Source of the DNA: Haemophilus parainfluenzae | GTDB taxonomy: Bacteria; Pseudomonadota; Gammaproteobacteria; Enterobacterales; Pasteurellaceae | DNA: 14,452 nt | Direction of reading: 5' to 3' | NCBI GenBank assembly: GCA_018381425.1 | Contig: JAGZRY010000021.1 | Span: 1-14,452, forward strand | Shown here: piece by piece, positions 5,533 to 11,890 of the stretch | How the letters are laid out: every line of letters begins with the position of its first letter | Numbering within the stretch: position 1 is the stretch's first letter | Made by a program: the position numbers and the translations under genes | Notes under the pieces: model-generated | What the model saw: the letters and a program-made list of their open reading frames with translations, nothing else | What the model was told of the DNA's origin: nothing | Databases searched by the model: none

Positions 5533-5585
5533 GAAAAAGAGTATTAAAAAAGATGCTCCATAGACTTGGCGGTCAGAGCATCTAA
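5529..5585 (+). CDS. Possible 18-aa basic peptide (leader candidate)
   Basis: MRKRVLKKMLHRLGGQSI starts at an ATGA overlap with the previous stop and has GGAAAGGA eight bases upstream. The peptide is a basic amphipathic helix followed by a short tail. Its last ten codons lie inside a hairpin (5551-5583). It may be a coupled short peptide, a leader that senses translation, or a chance frame. Confidence 0.3.
   Translation: MRKRVLKKMLHRLGGQSI
5551..5583 (+). repeat. Inverted repeat / RNA hairpin 1
   Basis: AGATGCTC and GAGCATCT form a perfect 8-bp stem around a 17-base loop. It is in the 127-base gap between two larger genes and overlaps the end of the 18-aa frame. No T-run follows, so it is not a terminator. 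Confidence 0.5.
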
Positions 5586-5593
5586 ACCACGAA

Positions 5594-5626
5594 CCCTTAT
5601 AAAAAGATTCATCTTTATTATAAGGG
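5594..5626 (+). repeat. Inverted repeat / RNA hairpin 2
   Basis: CCCTTATAA (5594-5602) pairs with TTATAAGGG (5618-5626), and an inner AAAGA/TCTTT closes a TTCA loop with one bulged A, giving a 14-bp hairpin. It comes ten bases after hairpin 1 and ends 34 bases before the next ATG. No T-run follows. It could be a processing site, a regulatory element in the early mRNA, or a protein-binding site. Confidence 0.55.
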
Positions 5627-5659
5627 ATGTAAAGTGAAAAAGCAAGGGAGTGAATTAAA

Positions 5660-5782
5660 ATGGAAGCAATCAAAGAATTACTATTTTGGTGGATGTTATT
5701 AGACAATATCGCTTTAGTACTTATAAAAAGTTGGAGAAAAGAACGAATAGATCAGTTAAAAACTTTGGATACAAAAGATTGA
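5660..5782 (+). CDS. 40-aa single-pass membrane peptide
   Basis: The peptide MEAIKELLFWWMLLDNIALV continues LIKSWRKERIDQLKTLDTKD. One hydrophobic segment (residues 7-22) is followed by a basic then mixed tail, so the N-terminus would be outside and the tail in the cytoplasm. AGGGAG lies about eight bases before the ATG. Such short membrane peptides are frequent in phage early operons and are seldom characterised. The asparagine and aspartate inside the hydrophobic part make the membrane call moderate. A 79-base non-coding stretch follows. Confidence 0.5.
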   Translation: MEAIKELLFWWMLLDNIALVLIKSWRKERIDQLKTLDTKD

Positions 5783-5861
5783 ATATATGCATTTACTTGA
5801 GCAATCAATTTCATAAAACCACCCTTTCTTTATTACACATAATCATGAAAAGAGGGATAAA

Positions 5862-6182
5862 TTGTCAAAAGAAACACCGTATATCTTTGCCAAAAATCAA
5901 GTGCGAATGATACTCCGCAAGGGCAAAGAAAACGCAATCTCCAGACCGATGTTAAAGCAAATAACCGGTATGGATGATCGCACAAACAGAAACATAATCA
6001 AAGACCTAAGAATCGAAGGGATACCGATTATATCAGTGTCATCAGAAAAAGGGTACTGGCTGCCCGAAGAAAATGCAGAAGTAGAACACTGCATCAAAGA
6101 GACAATACACAGGATAAAAGAGTTAACTCTTACAGTTAAAGGCTTAGAAACATGGCTGAGAGAGCATGAGCTGGAGGACTGA
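5862..6182 (+). CDS. Winged-helix DNA-binding phage protein
   Basis: This 106-aa protein has a winged helix in residues 12-67. Helices IFAKNQVRMILRKG and ISRPMLKQITGM, recognition helix DRTNRNIIKDLRIEG, and a wing IPIISVSSEKGYWLPEE. The C-terminus (72-104) is a charged helix, EVEHCIKETIHRIKEL onward, likely a dimerising coiled coil. The family is common in early regions of Bacillota siphophages and its target is not known. It may regulate early genes or assist replication. The start is TTG at 5862, six bases after AGAGGGA. The stop TGA overlaps the next gene's region, with GGAGG embedded in its last codons. Confidence 0.75.
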   Translation: MSKETPYIFAKNQVRMILRKGKENAISRPMLKQITGMDDRTNRNIIKDLRIEGIPIISVSSEKGYWLPEENAEVEHCIKETIHRIKELTLTVKGLETWLREHELED

Positions 6183-6184
6183 TG

Positions 6185-6319
6185 ATGTGGGAATACATAG
6201 TAATCGGTCATGCAGTATTAACTATATACCTGGTTATCAGCATGTACAACACTCTGCGTATGGGAGTTATATGCGACCCGATTGTTTTACTGGAGAAGCA
6301 TCATGAAAACCATCTATAA
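6185..6319 (+). CDS. 44-aa single-pass membrane protein
   Basis: MWEYIVIGHAVLTIYLVISM is a hydrophobic segment with few charges, followed by YNTLRMGVICDPIVLLEKHH and a short end. GGAGG at 6173-6177 is seven bases before ATG 6185 (another ATG at 6182 is only four away). It starts two bases after the previous stop, so it is co-translated. Function is unknown. Confidence 0.5.
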   Translation: MWEYIVIGHAVLTIYLVISMYNTLRMGVICDPIVLLEKHHENHL

Positions 6320-6437
6320 CCACATGGACCCAGAACATTATGACGAAGAGTGGGAGCCGGCAGCTGAGGAACTGGCAGACCTGCAGGCGGAAGCCGAGGA
6401 AGAAGAAAGAAAGGAAACAGCAGTGGAAAGAAAATGA
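6303..6437 (+). CDS. 44-aa acidic phage peptide
   Basis: The peptide MKTIYNHMDPEHYDEEWEPA is followed by a Glu/Ala-rich helix (AAEELADLQAEAEEEERKET). About 18 of 44 residues are acidic. It overlaps the previous gene by 17 bases and the next by four (ATGA). GGAG is eight bases upstream of the ATG. The DNA here is richer in G and C (CTGCAGGCGGAAGCC) than its neighbours. No family is recognised. Confidence 0.5.
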   Translation: MKTIYNHMDPEHYDEEWEPAAEELADLQAEAEEEERKETAVERK

Positions 6438-6682
6438 AAACAATAGCTAAATTATTGGGCGAACTCATACAAGTTGCATATGGATGTAAAAGGCACGATG
6501 TTTTTGTGAATTATAGTCCACACGTCGGCAGTGTATCCGTATGTATTTACTTTGACAAATGGAGTACACGCAAGGATGCGAACGAAAATCATTGCGTTTA
6601 TTTAGATGAAGAAAACGCAGCGCAGAAATTGAAAGCATTGATCGGATATATCAAACACTTGAGCAAGGAGGGAAACCAATGA
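6434..6682 (+). CDS. Small early phage protein, unknown
   Basis: This 82-aa soluble protein has an N-terminal helix (MKTIAKLLGELIQVAYGC), a likely beta section (HDVFVNYSPHVGSVSVCIYF, then HCVYLDE) and a C-terminal helix (AAQKLKALIGYIKHLSKEG). The alpha/beta/alpha layout with alternating hydrophobic residues suggests a folded domain, but I do not recognise the family. It overlaps both neighbours by four bases (ATGA at each end). The ribosome binding site of the following ATPase gene, AGGAGGG, is inside its last codons. Confidence 0.6.
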   Translation: MKTIAKLLGELIQVAYGCKRHDVFVNYSPHVGSVSVCIYFDKWSTRKDANENHCVYLDEENAAQKLKALIGYIKHLSKEGNQ

Positions 6683-7320
6683 GCAAAGTAATATGTATCA
6701 TGGGAGAGAGCGGAAGTGGTAAAACAACTGCGATGCGTAATCTTCCGCCGGAAGAAACCGTTTATGTCGACTGTGATAAAAAAGGTCTCAGCTGGAAAGG
6801 CTGGCGTAATGAGTTTAACGTGGAAAACAAGAATTATATGGCAAGTGATGATGCAGACAAGATTATGCGTATGCTTGTCAAAATCAGTGACAAGCGTCCA
6901 GAAATTAAATATGTAGTCATTGATACAATCAATGGCATCATGGTGGGCGATGAAATGCGCAGATGCAAAGAAAAAGGCTATGACAAGTGGATGGACCTCG
7001 CACAGTGTATATGGAATATGGTGGATACCGCCCCTACACTACGAGATGACCTCAATATCATATTTACGGCGCATACGCAGACAGAACGTGACGATAGCGG
7101 TTATATGTTTACTCGCATCAAAACAAGTGGGAAAAAGATTGACAAAATCTGTCTTGAAAGCAAATTCACAACCATTCTTAATGCAAAAGCTGCAGGTGGA
7201 CGCTATGTATTTGAGACACATGCCAAGAACAGTACAGCAAAAACGCCTATGGGAGCATTTGAAGAGGACGAAATCGACAACGACATTATGGAAGTTATCA
7301 AAGTATTGGAGGAGTATTGA
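6679..7320 (+). CDS. Sak4-like RecA-fold ATPase (AAA_24), recombination
   Basis: This 213-aa NTPase has a Walker A motif GESGSGKT at 9-16 and Walker B KYVVIDT at 77-83. A conserved IIFTAHTQ at 127-134 follows the usual sensor strand. The compact RecA-like core without extra domains matches the AAA_24 / Sak4 phage family, which works with single-strand DNA-binding protein in annealing-type recombination. An SSB-like gene lies two genes downstream, the usual partner order. AGGAGGG gives seven bases to the ATG. It overlaps the previous stop (ATGA) and ends one base before the next start. The exact biochemical role (annealing, helicase loading) is inferred from the family. Confidence 0.82.
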   Translation: MSKVICIMGESGSGKTTAMRNLPPEETVYVDCDKKGLSWKGWRNEFNVENKNYMASDDADKIMRMLVKISDKRPEIKYVVIDTINGIMVGDEMRRCKEKGYDKWMDLAQCIWNMVDTAPTLRDDLNIIFTAHTQTERDDSGYMFTRIKTSGKKIDKICLESKFTTILNAKAAGGRYVFETHAKNSTAKTPMGAFEEDEIDNDIMEVIKVLEEY

Positions 7321-7321
7321 C

Positions 7322-7813
7322 ATGACGAGAAGTTTATATGAAATCAATGCAGCATACTTGCAGCTGTTTGAAAGAATTGATCCAGAAACAGGAGAAATCC
7401 TGTTTACAGATGAGGAATTGGATGCAATCAAAGAAGAATTTGAAGTAAAAGCTGATAATATCGGCTGTTTGATTAAAGAGGTGAAGGCACTGATCAAGGC
7501 AAGAAAAGAAGAAATCGATGCTCTTAAAATGAAAAATGATTCAGACCAGAAGCGAGTCGATCATTTGGAAAAATACTTGTTAAATGCGATGATGATGCGT
7601 GGTAAAAAGAAACTTGCTACCGCAAGAAACACCATAAGTACGAGAAACACAAAATCAGTTTCTATTGATGCAGAAATTCTCGTACCTAAGGAGTATTTAA
7701 AAGTGAAAACAGAAACATCACCAATGAAGAAAGAAATCGGTGCAGCACTGAAACAAGGCATCGACGTGCCCGGCTGTAGTTTAGTAGAGAAAACGTCATT
7801 AACAGTTAAATAG
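7322..7813 (+). CDS. Sipho_Gp157-family protein
   Basis: This 163-aa protein has the layout of siphovirus Gp157. An N-terminal helical part (MTRSLYEINAAYLQLFERID, then PETGEILFTDEELDAI), a long coiled coil at about 40-95 with KAD/E-x-x-x-x-IKEVKALIKARKEEIDALK, and a C-terminal domain with VPKEYLKVK and KKEIGAALKQGIDVPGC. The family was named from Streptococcus thermophilus phages and is consistently next to recombination ATPases and SSBs. A biochemical role is not settled. GGAGGAG lies before the ATG at 7322. The same frame is open upstream to 6920 but that part overlaps the ATPase gene and lacks a ribosome binding site. Confidence 0.82.
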   Translation: MTRSLYEINAAYLQLFERIDPETGEILFTDEELDAIKEEFEVKADNIGCLIKEVKALIKARKEEIDALKMKNDSDQKRVDHLEKYLLNAMMMRGKKKLATARNTISTRNTKSVSIDAEILVPKEYLKVKTETSPMKKEIGAALKQGIDVPGCSLVEKTSLTVK

Positions 7814-7822
7814 GAGGATAAA

Positions 7823-8398
7823 ATGGAACCAATCAACGGATGGAATGAATTAGAAGAAGCAGGAAGTTTTGAAAAAATTGAGCTAGGTGGACACATATGT
7901 ATAATCGTTGGCGCACGCACAGAAGTATCGAAAAGTGGAAACAAGATGCTCGTTATAGCATACGACTTCGCACCAGAAGATAAGCAACCAGGTTATTATG
8001 ATGCGATGCTGGCAGTGGACAGAAAGAAAGATCCGAATGCAAAGTGGAGAGGTACATATTATCAGGGGTATGGAACAGAACAATCAAATCCATATTTCAA
8101 AGCTTTCATCAACCGGATACTGGAATCTAATCCTGGATACGTATGGTCTTGGGATGAAGGAAGCTTGAAAGGGAAGAAATTCTGTGGCGTATTCGGTAGG
8201 GAAGAATATCTGAATGATAAAGGAGAATCGAAATTCTCTACTAAGTGTATGTATGTGAGGGCTATCTCCGAAATTGACAATGTGACAATTCCAGAAGACA
8301 AGCTGCTGAAAAAGACAAGCGCACCTTCTGGCGGATTTACACCACAGCAGGCATATGCAAGTCATCTAGATATAAGGGATGATGATCTTCCTTTCTAA
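7823..8398 (+). CDS. Phage single-stranded DNA-binding-like protein with SSB-type tip
   Basis: This 191-aa protein has residues 15-150 rich in strands (ICIIVGARTEVS, MLVIAYDFA, KKFCGVFGREEY, TKCMYVRAISEI), consistent with an OB-fold-like ssDNA binder of the type encoded beside Sak4 and Gp157 in Bacillota phages (DUF669-like). The tail after 165 is disordered and ends RDDDLPF, which matches the acidic C-terminal tip of bacterial SSB (DDDIPF). In SSB that tip recruits repair and replication proteins. This supports an SSB function better than the body of the protein does. GGAGG is seven bases upstream of the ATG. It is cotranscribed with the flanking recombination genes. Confidence 0.75.
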   Translation: MEPINGWNELEEAGSFEKIELGGHICIIVGARTEVSKSGNKMLVIAYDFAPEDKQPGYYDAMLAVDRKKDPNAKWRGTYYQGYGTEQSNPYFKAFINRILESNPGYVWSWDEGSLKGKKFCGVFGREEYLNDKGESKFSTKCMYVRAISEIDNVTIPEDKLLKKTSAPSGGFTPQQAYASHLDIRDDDLPF

Positions 8399-8401
8399 GC
8401 G

Positions 8402-9067
8402 ATGAGCAAGTTGTATAAGCGCAACGGTGTCTATTGCATAGATGCCGTTGCATTAAAACAAACGGATGAAATGTTTCTTGATTGTGGAGATACGCTGGAA
8501 GTTGATATAAAGCTCATTGACAGACGGCATATAACAGATAAACAAAGGCGTTTTATCTTCGCTTTATGCGGAGAGATAGCACGATATACGGGCTATGATT
8601 CGGAATGGGTGAGAATGGAATTACAACAACAGTATGCATCAGTAATGGAAATAGAAGTGGAAAGTCTGTCTTCCTGCAGCATGACCTACGCAAACGGCTT
8701 AATACGGGCCATTATTGACTACTGCATATATAACGAGATACCGTTTGCTAAGAAGATTATTACGGACTACGAATATACATTCGACGAAAAGCAATCATAT
8801 GCATTAGCTTTAAAAAGAAGATGCGTAATATGTGGGAAACATGCCGATATACACCATGTTGATACGGTTGGTGCAGGAAACAACCGTCATAAGATATCGC
8901 ATGTTGGTAAACGCGCCTTGCCTTTGTGCAGGGGATGTCATATAAAGTGTCACACGATAGGCAATGAGGTATTCATACAAGAGAATCACTTATCACCTTT
9001 TGCCATTGATAAGAAAATGGAATATTTTATCAAAAAAGGCGAATTAAAGTTGTTTGGTGATGATTAA
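8402..9067 (+). CDS. HNH nuclease of the phage HNHc_6 type
   Basis: This 221-aa protein has an N-terminal region (about 30-120, ITDKQRRFIFALCGEIAR) resembling the NinB-like part of these proteins. The C-terminal nuclease has a zinc-bound treble clef. CVIC at 141-144 and CRGC at 176-179 supply four cysteines, and IHHVDTVG (His151, His152), Asn160/161 and His180, His184 form the HNH core. Such enzymes are thought to act as junction or branched-DNA nucleases in phage recombination. No strong ribosome binding site is seen. It starts three bases after the SSB-like stop, so coupling is likely. Its end GELKLFGDD resembles a sliding-clamp binding motif (QLxLF-like), notable because a clamp is encoded downstream. 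Confidence 0.8.
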   Translation: MSKLYKRNGVYCIDAVALKQTDEMFLDCGDTLEVDIKLIDRRHITDKQRRFIFALCGEIARYTGYDSEWVRMELQQQYASVMEIEVESLSSCSMTYANGLIRAIIDYCIYNEIPFAKKIITDYEYTFDEKQSYALALKRRCVICGKHADIHHVDTVGAGNNRHKISHVGKRALPLCRGCHIKCHTIGNEVFIQENHLSPFAIDKKMEYFIKKGELKLFGDD

Positions 9068-9436
9068 CTACCCAGACGGACGAAAGTATACCTCAGCACA
9101 AACACCGCCCACAAAGCCCAAAAAGAGCAAATACGGAGCTGTTAAAACAGAGGTGGACGGGATAACCTTCGCATCAAAACACGAGGCATCAAGATACCTA
9201 GAATTATGGCTACTGGAGCAGGCAGGGGAGATAACAAACCTCCGCCTGCAGGTACCGTTTGGTTAATACCCAAGAGCAAGTACGGTATGCCTATTAGATA
9301 CATAGCAGACTTTACGTATAACGACGGAAACGGTCAGCTGATAGTGGAGGATGCCAAAGGAGTTAAAACGCCTGTATACCGCATAAAGCGGCGCCTAATG
9401 GCGGAATTAAAGGGTATTGAGATAAAGGAGACATAA
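9060..9436 (+). pseudogene. DUF1064 protein, split by a frameshift
   Basis: Together the two frames give a typical DUF1064 phage protein, a nuclease-like family with a predicted Holliday-junction-resolvase or restriction-endonuclease fold. Frame one reads SKYGAVKTEVDGITFASKHE, then ASRYLELWLLEQAGEITNL and LQVPFG, and stops at 9264-9266. The rest of the family pattern, LIPKSKYGMPIRYIADFTY then IVEDAKGVKTPVYRIKRRLM, continues one frame back from about 9256 to 9436. A single missing base near 9256-9259 (TTTGGTTA where TTTGnGTTA would restore VPF-x-LIPK) explains this. Catalytic-type residues (E of the KHEA region, D in ADFTY, E and K in VEDAKG) are split between frames. The second half has no ribosome binding site. 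A sequencing error is the alternative. ATG 9060 is the likely start; TTG 9054 and GTG 9057 are also in frame. Confidence 0.72.
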
Positions 9437-9437
9437 A

Positions 9438-9602
9438 ATGAATTGGGAAGAAATGAAAAACATCGTAGAACGATGTGTGCCAGAAAATTTGCTCAAAGAG
9501 TATACGATAAGCATTGAAATAAGCGACGCGAGTGCTAACACAGATGAAACACGAATTGAGATAGACAACAGCAAGTGCGAGATTCTTGTCACAGAAAGCT
9601 AA
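9438..9602 (+). CDS. 54-aa phage protein, unknown
   Basis: The peptide begins MNWEEMKNIVERCVPENLLK and continues with an alternating pattern (YTISIEISD, then TRIEIDNSKCEILVTES) that suggests a small helix-plus-hairpin fold. AAAGGAG is seven bases before the ATG at 9438, one base after the DUF1064 stop. It is acidic. I do not recognise it. The following gap of 19 bases holds the ribosome binding site of the replication initiator. Confidence 0.55.
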   Translation: MNWEEMKNIVERCVPENLLKEYTISIEISDASANTDETRIEIDNSKCEILVTES

Positions 9603-9621
9603 TTTTTAAAGGAGAGGAAAT

Positions 9622-10491
9622 GTGTCAAAACAAGGATACATAAAGCTATACAGACAAATTACGGATACCCCTGTGTGGGCTGATTCGGACAAACTAAAGC
9701 TATGGCTTATGTGTCTGATGAAAGCGACACATGATGAAAAAACACAGGTGGTAGGCAATCAAATCATAGAGCTAAAGGCAGGGCAGTTTATCACCGGCAG
9801 ATCAGCTCTATCTGACGAATTTAATCGTGACGTGAAGAAAGACCGACGTGTTGATGGTCTAACGTTGTTTAGATGGCTGAGCTTGTTTGAAAAAATGGAA
9901 ATGTTGAACATCAAAAAGACCAACAAATACTCTTTAGTTACCGTATTAAATTGGGATAAATACCAAGGACAACGAACATCAAATGAACAACAGTTGAACA
10001 ACAAGCGAACATCAAATGAACAACAGTTGAACACAAACAAGAATGATAAGAATGTAAAGAATGTTAAGAATGAAAAGAAAGAAGATATATGTTATCAGCA
10101 AATCGCTGATATGTATAACAACACTTGCGTGTCGTTCCCTCGCATTACAAAATTATCTGATGCTCGTAAAAAAGCCATCAAGGCAAGACTTAAGACATAC
10201 ACAGCTGACGATTTACAAAACGCCTTCACGCTGGCGGAGCAGAGCGATTTTTTAAAGGGAGCAAACAATCGTAACTGGTCAGCGACATTTGACTGGATGC
10301 TAAAGGATACAAACCTAGCAAAGATACTTGATGGTAACTATACCAACAATTCTAATAAAACGAGTAAAACTGGCTCCACTGAAAAGCAGCTGCCAGCATG
10401 GTGGGATAATCAAGATTTAATTAAAGTCGATTCTGAATTCAGTGAGGAGGAGCTCGACAGGAAAATAGAAGAGCTCAGAAACAGTTTATGA
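9622..10491 (+). CDS. Phage replication initiator / replisome organiser
   Basis: This 289-aa protein has an N-terminal winged-helix domain (residues 1-112) beginning GYIKLYRQITDTPVWADSDK with AGQFITGRSALSDEF and ending LVTVLNWDKYQGQ, the standard front of Bacillota phage initiators that precede a DnaD-like tail. Residues 118-155 are a low-complexity linker with two copies of RTSNEQQLN and an NDKNVKNVKNEKK run. Residues 157-240 form the C-terminal domain with ITKLSDARKKAIKARLKTY and NNRNWSATFDWMLKDTNLAK, a motif that often interacts with the helicase loader or DNA. It would bind the phage origin, likely the repeats in its own linker DNA, and recruit host helicase. Start is GTG at 9622, seven bases after GGAG. 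Confidence 0.85.
   Translation: MSKQGYIKLYRQITDTPVWADSDKLKLWLMCLMKATHDEKTQVVGNQIIELKAGQFITGRSALSDEFNRDVKKDRRVDGLTLFRWLSLFEKMEMLNIKKTNKYSLVTVLNWDKYQGQRTSNEQQLNNKRTSNEQQLNTNKNDKNVKNVKNEKKEDICYQQIADMYNNTCVSFPRITKLSDARKKAIKARLKTYTADDLQNAFTLAEQSDFLKGANNRNWSATFDWMLKDTNLAKILDGNYTNNSNKTSKTGSTEKQLPAWWDNQDLIKVDSEFSEEELDRKIEELRNSL
9974..10039. repeat. Six 11-bp tandem repeats (iterons), candidate origin
   Basis: GAAC begins at 9974, 9985, 9996, 10007, 10018 and 10029, an exact 11-bp period. Unit sequences are GAACATCAAAT, GAACAACAGTT, GAACAACAAGC, then GAACATCAAAT, GAACAACAGTT and GAACACAAACA, so the first three are nearly repeated as a 33-bp block. They lie inside the initiator gene, where lambda O and similar initiators have their origin. 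Confidence 0.7.
10039..10083. repeat. Five A-rich 9-bp tandem repeats, candidate unwinding element
   Basis: AAGAATGAT, AAGAATGTA, AAGAATGTT, AAGAATGAA and AAGAAAGAA follow one another without a gap directly after the 11-bp repeats. One strand is almost all purine and A-rich, suited to easy melting next to iterons. Confidence 0.6.
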
Positions 10492-10511
10492 CGAGGGAGG
10501 AGAGAGATAAA

Positions 10512-10931
10512 ATGACTCAAAAAGAATTTTTAAAAGCAGGTAAGCTGATCAAGCAGCACAACATGGATATATCGCAGATAACAAAATGCACGAATTTATT
10601 CCTGGAAGAATCACATGTGTGTGAACAGGAGATGGTGAACTATTTGGCTAGAACGATGGAAATGCCGTCAGAAGTTGAACAAGCATTCAAGGATGCGTTT
10701 CTGGCATCCGAAAGAATCGCTTTGCGAGATTACAGCGATGTATGTGGGCTGCTGAATAAATATGATGCAGGAGATAAAGGTTTGTTGCTTTATCTGGATA
10801 CCGGTGCGGTGATGCCGGCTGACGACATGATCAATTACCTATCATCTGCAGGCTATGAGCTGATTGTAACTAAAAGGACGAAGGTAGCAGCTGGTCAGTT
10901 ATCGGCAATGGATTGTGGGGTGGAGCTATGA
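10512..10931 (+). CDS. Unknown protein at the head of the clamp/Ubl operon
   Basis: This 139-aa, mainly helical, soluble protein reads MTQKEFLKAGKLIKQHNMDI at the start, with MVNYLARTMEMPSEVEQAFK and a central LLNKYDAGDKGLLLYLDTGA. The second half, from about 85, could be a small separate domain (MINYLSSAGYELIVTK). There is no Walker motif, so it is not a DnaC-type helicase loader, although that would fit the place. An in-frame ATG at 10488 overlaps the initiator stop but has no ribosome binding site. ATG 10512 has GGAGGAG ten bases upstream and is preferred. Its stop overlaps the start of the clamp gene (ATGA). Confidence 0.6.
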   Translation: MTQKEFLKAGKLIKQHNMDISQITKCTNLFLEESHVCEQEMVNYLARTMEMPSEVEQAFKDAFLASERIALRDYSDVCGLLNKYDAGDKGLLLYLDTGAVMPADDMINYLSSAGYELIVTKRTKVAAGQLSAMDCGVEL

Positions 10932-11890
10932 AATTAAACGGATCCATGTTTCGCGATGCTATGACCATAAACCATATTGTGATTGATGGAAAGCAGATAA
11001 ATGTCCACAACTCTGATATTGATTACGGCATTATAAATCAATATTTGTTGGATAAAGACAGCGGTAAAACAGAATTTACCTTAAGTAAAAAAGATTACCA
11101 GACCTTATCCATGCTGAGTGATTTTGATTTAAAAGTAAAGGACAGCAAGATACACATAAAAACCCAAAACGGCAATATCCTTCTCGCAAACATGAAAGAA
11201 GAGAAGATTCCAGATACAAGTTTAGGAGATAACGCTATTCAGCTGAATGTAAAGCCGTGTGATTTCACTGCAGGCGAGAAGTTTGTCGGAAATGATAAAG
11301 CGCGTATCCAGTTAAACGGTGTAAATATAACACCATCTGGATATCTTATATCAAACTCCAAGTGCATCTACATGCGTAAAGCGGAGACAGGAGCTGCAGA
11401 GCCGATTTGTGTACCTAAAGAAGCATTTAAGTACATCAGCTCAGCAGAAACATGCATGACGGACGGCAAGAGAGCTGCGTTCATCGGCCCGCAAGGGATA
11501 TTTTACATATCACTTATCGTTGTAGCGATGGACATGCCAAAGCTAGATACAAAGCAAATCTGTGCAGCAGCTGTAGATAAAAAGCAGTTTATTGATACAC
11601 TAAAAATGCTAAGAGGATATTCTTCTGAGGTTCAAATGATTTTCAATGGTGGACTGCATCTTTTGGCTAAGTCAGAAACTAATGAATTTGATATTGTTGT
11701 AAAAAGCGAACTAGCAAAGGGAAGTAAATTAAATGTCAAATTGTATATTGATGATGTGCTAAAAATCGTAGAACTGGAGGAAGAGAATCAGATCGTACTA
11801 AGCTTTAACGATAGAATGATGATTTTTAATAAAGACGAAACCACAGCAGTATGTGCATATATAAATCAGCCAGATAGGGAGGTAGTGTAA
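10928..11890 (+). CDS. Phage DnaN-like sliding clamp (beta clamp homologue)
   Basis: This 320-aa protein follows the three-domain order of the DNA polymerase III beta subunit. Domain 1 is about 1-97. Domain 2 (about 103-210) has ARIQLNGVNITPSGYLI followed by ICVPKEAFKYI, matching the beta-clamp pattern of RxxLNGv and VPrk, and ends YISLIVVAMDMPKLDTKQI, where beta has the strand of the FPDY region. Domain 3 (about 212-313) has KKQFIDTLKMLRGYSSEVQM and a C-terminal strand ATTAVCAYI where DnaN ends YVVMPMRL. The match is divergent and rests on pattern, so it should be tested by profile or structure. A clamp would tether polymerase and partners to phage DNA. Start is ATG 10928, since TTG 10913 overlaps more and lacks a site. 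Confidence 0.62.
   Translation: MKLNGSMFRDAMTINHIVIDGKQINVHNSDIDYGIINQYLLDKDSGKTEFTLSKKDYQTLSMLSDFDLKVKDSKIHIKTQNGNILLANMKEEKIPDTSLGDNAIQLNVKPCDFTAGEKFVGNDKARIQLNGVNITPSGYLISNSKCIYMRKAETGAAEPICVPKEAFKYISSAETCMTDGKRAAFIGPQGIFYISLIVVAMDMPKLDTKQICAAAVDKKQFIDTLKMLRGYSSEVQMIFNGGLHLLAKSETNEFDIVVKSELAKGSKLNVKLYIDDVLKIVELEEENQIVLSFNDRMMIFNKDETTAVCAYINQPDREVV

Noticed and set aside
5594..5626. Rho-independent terminator
   Set aside because: The stem is strong but no T-run follows on either strand and the early genes continue downstream.
5686..5910. A 74-codon open frame
   Set aside because: It overlaps the 40-aa membrane ORF and the winged-helix gene, has no ribosome binding site and an unnatural composition. 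The smaller frames on each side have good start sites.
6920..7321. Upstream extension of the Gp157 frame
   Set aside because: It lies wholly inside the Sak4-like gene, lacks a start site and does not match the family. Family sequence starts at 7322.
9240..9275. Programmed -1 frameshift
   Set aside because: No slippery X-XXY-YYZ heptamer, no clear downstream stem, and a single missing base explains the break more simply.
9973..10038. CRISPR array
   Set aside because: The 33-bp repeats are adjacent without spacers of unique sequence, are in frame within the initiator and show an 11-bp sub-period.
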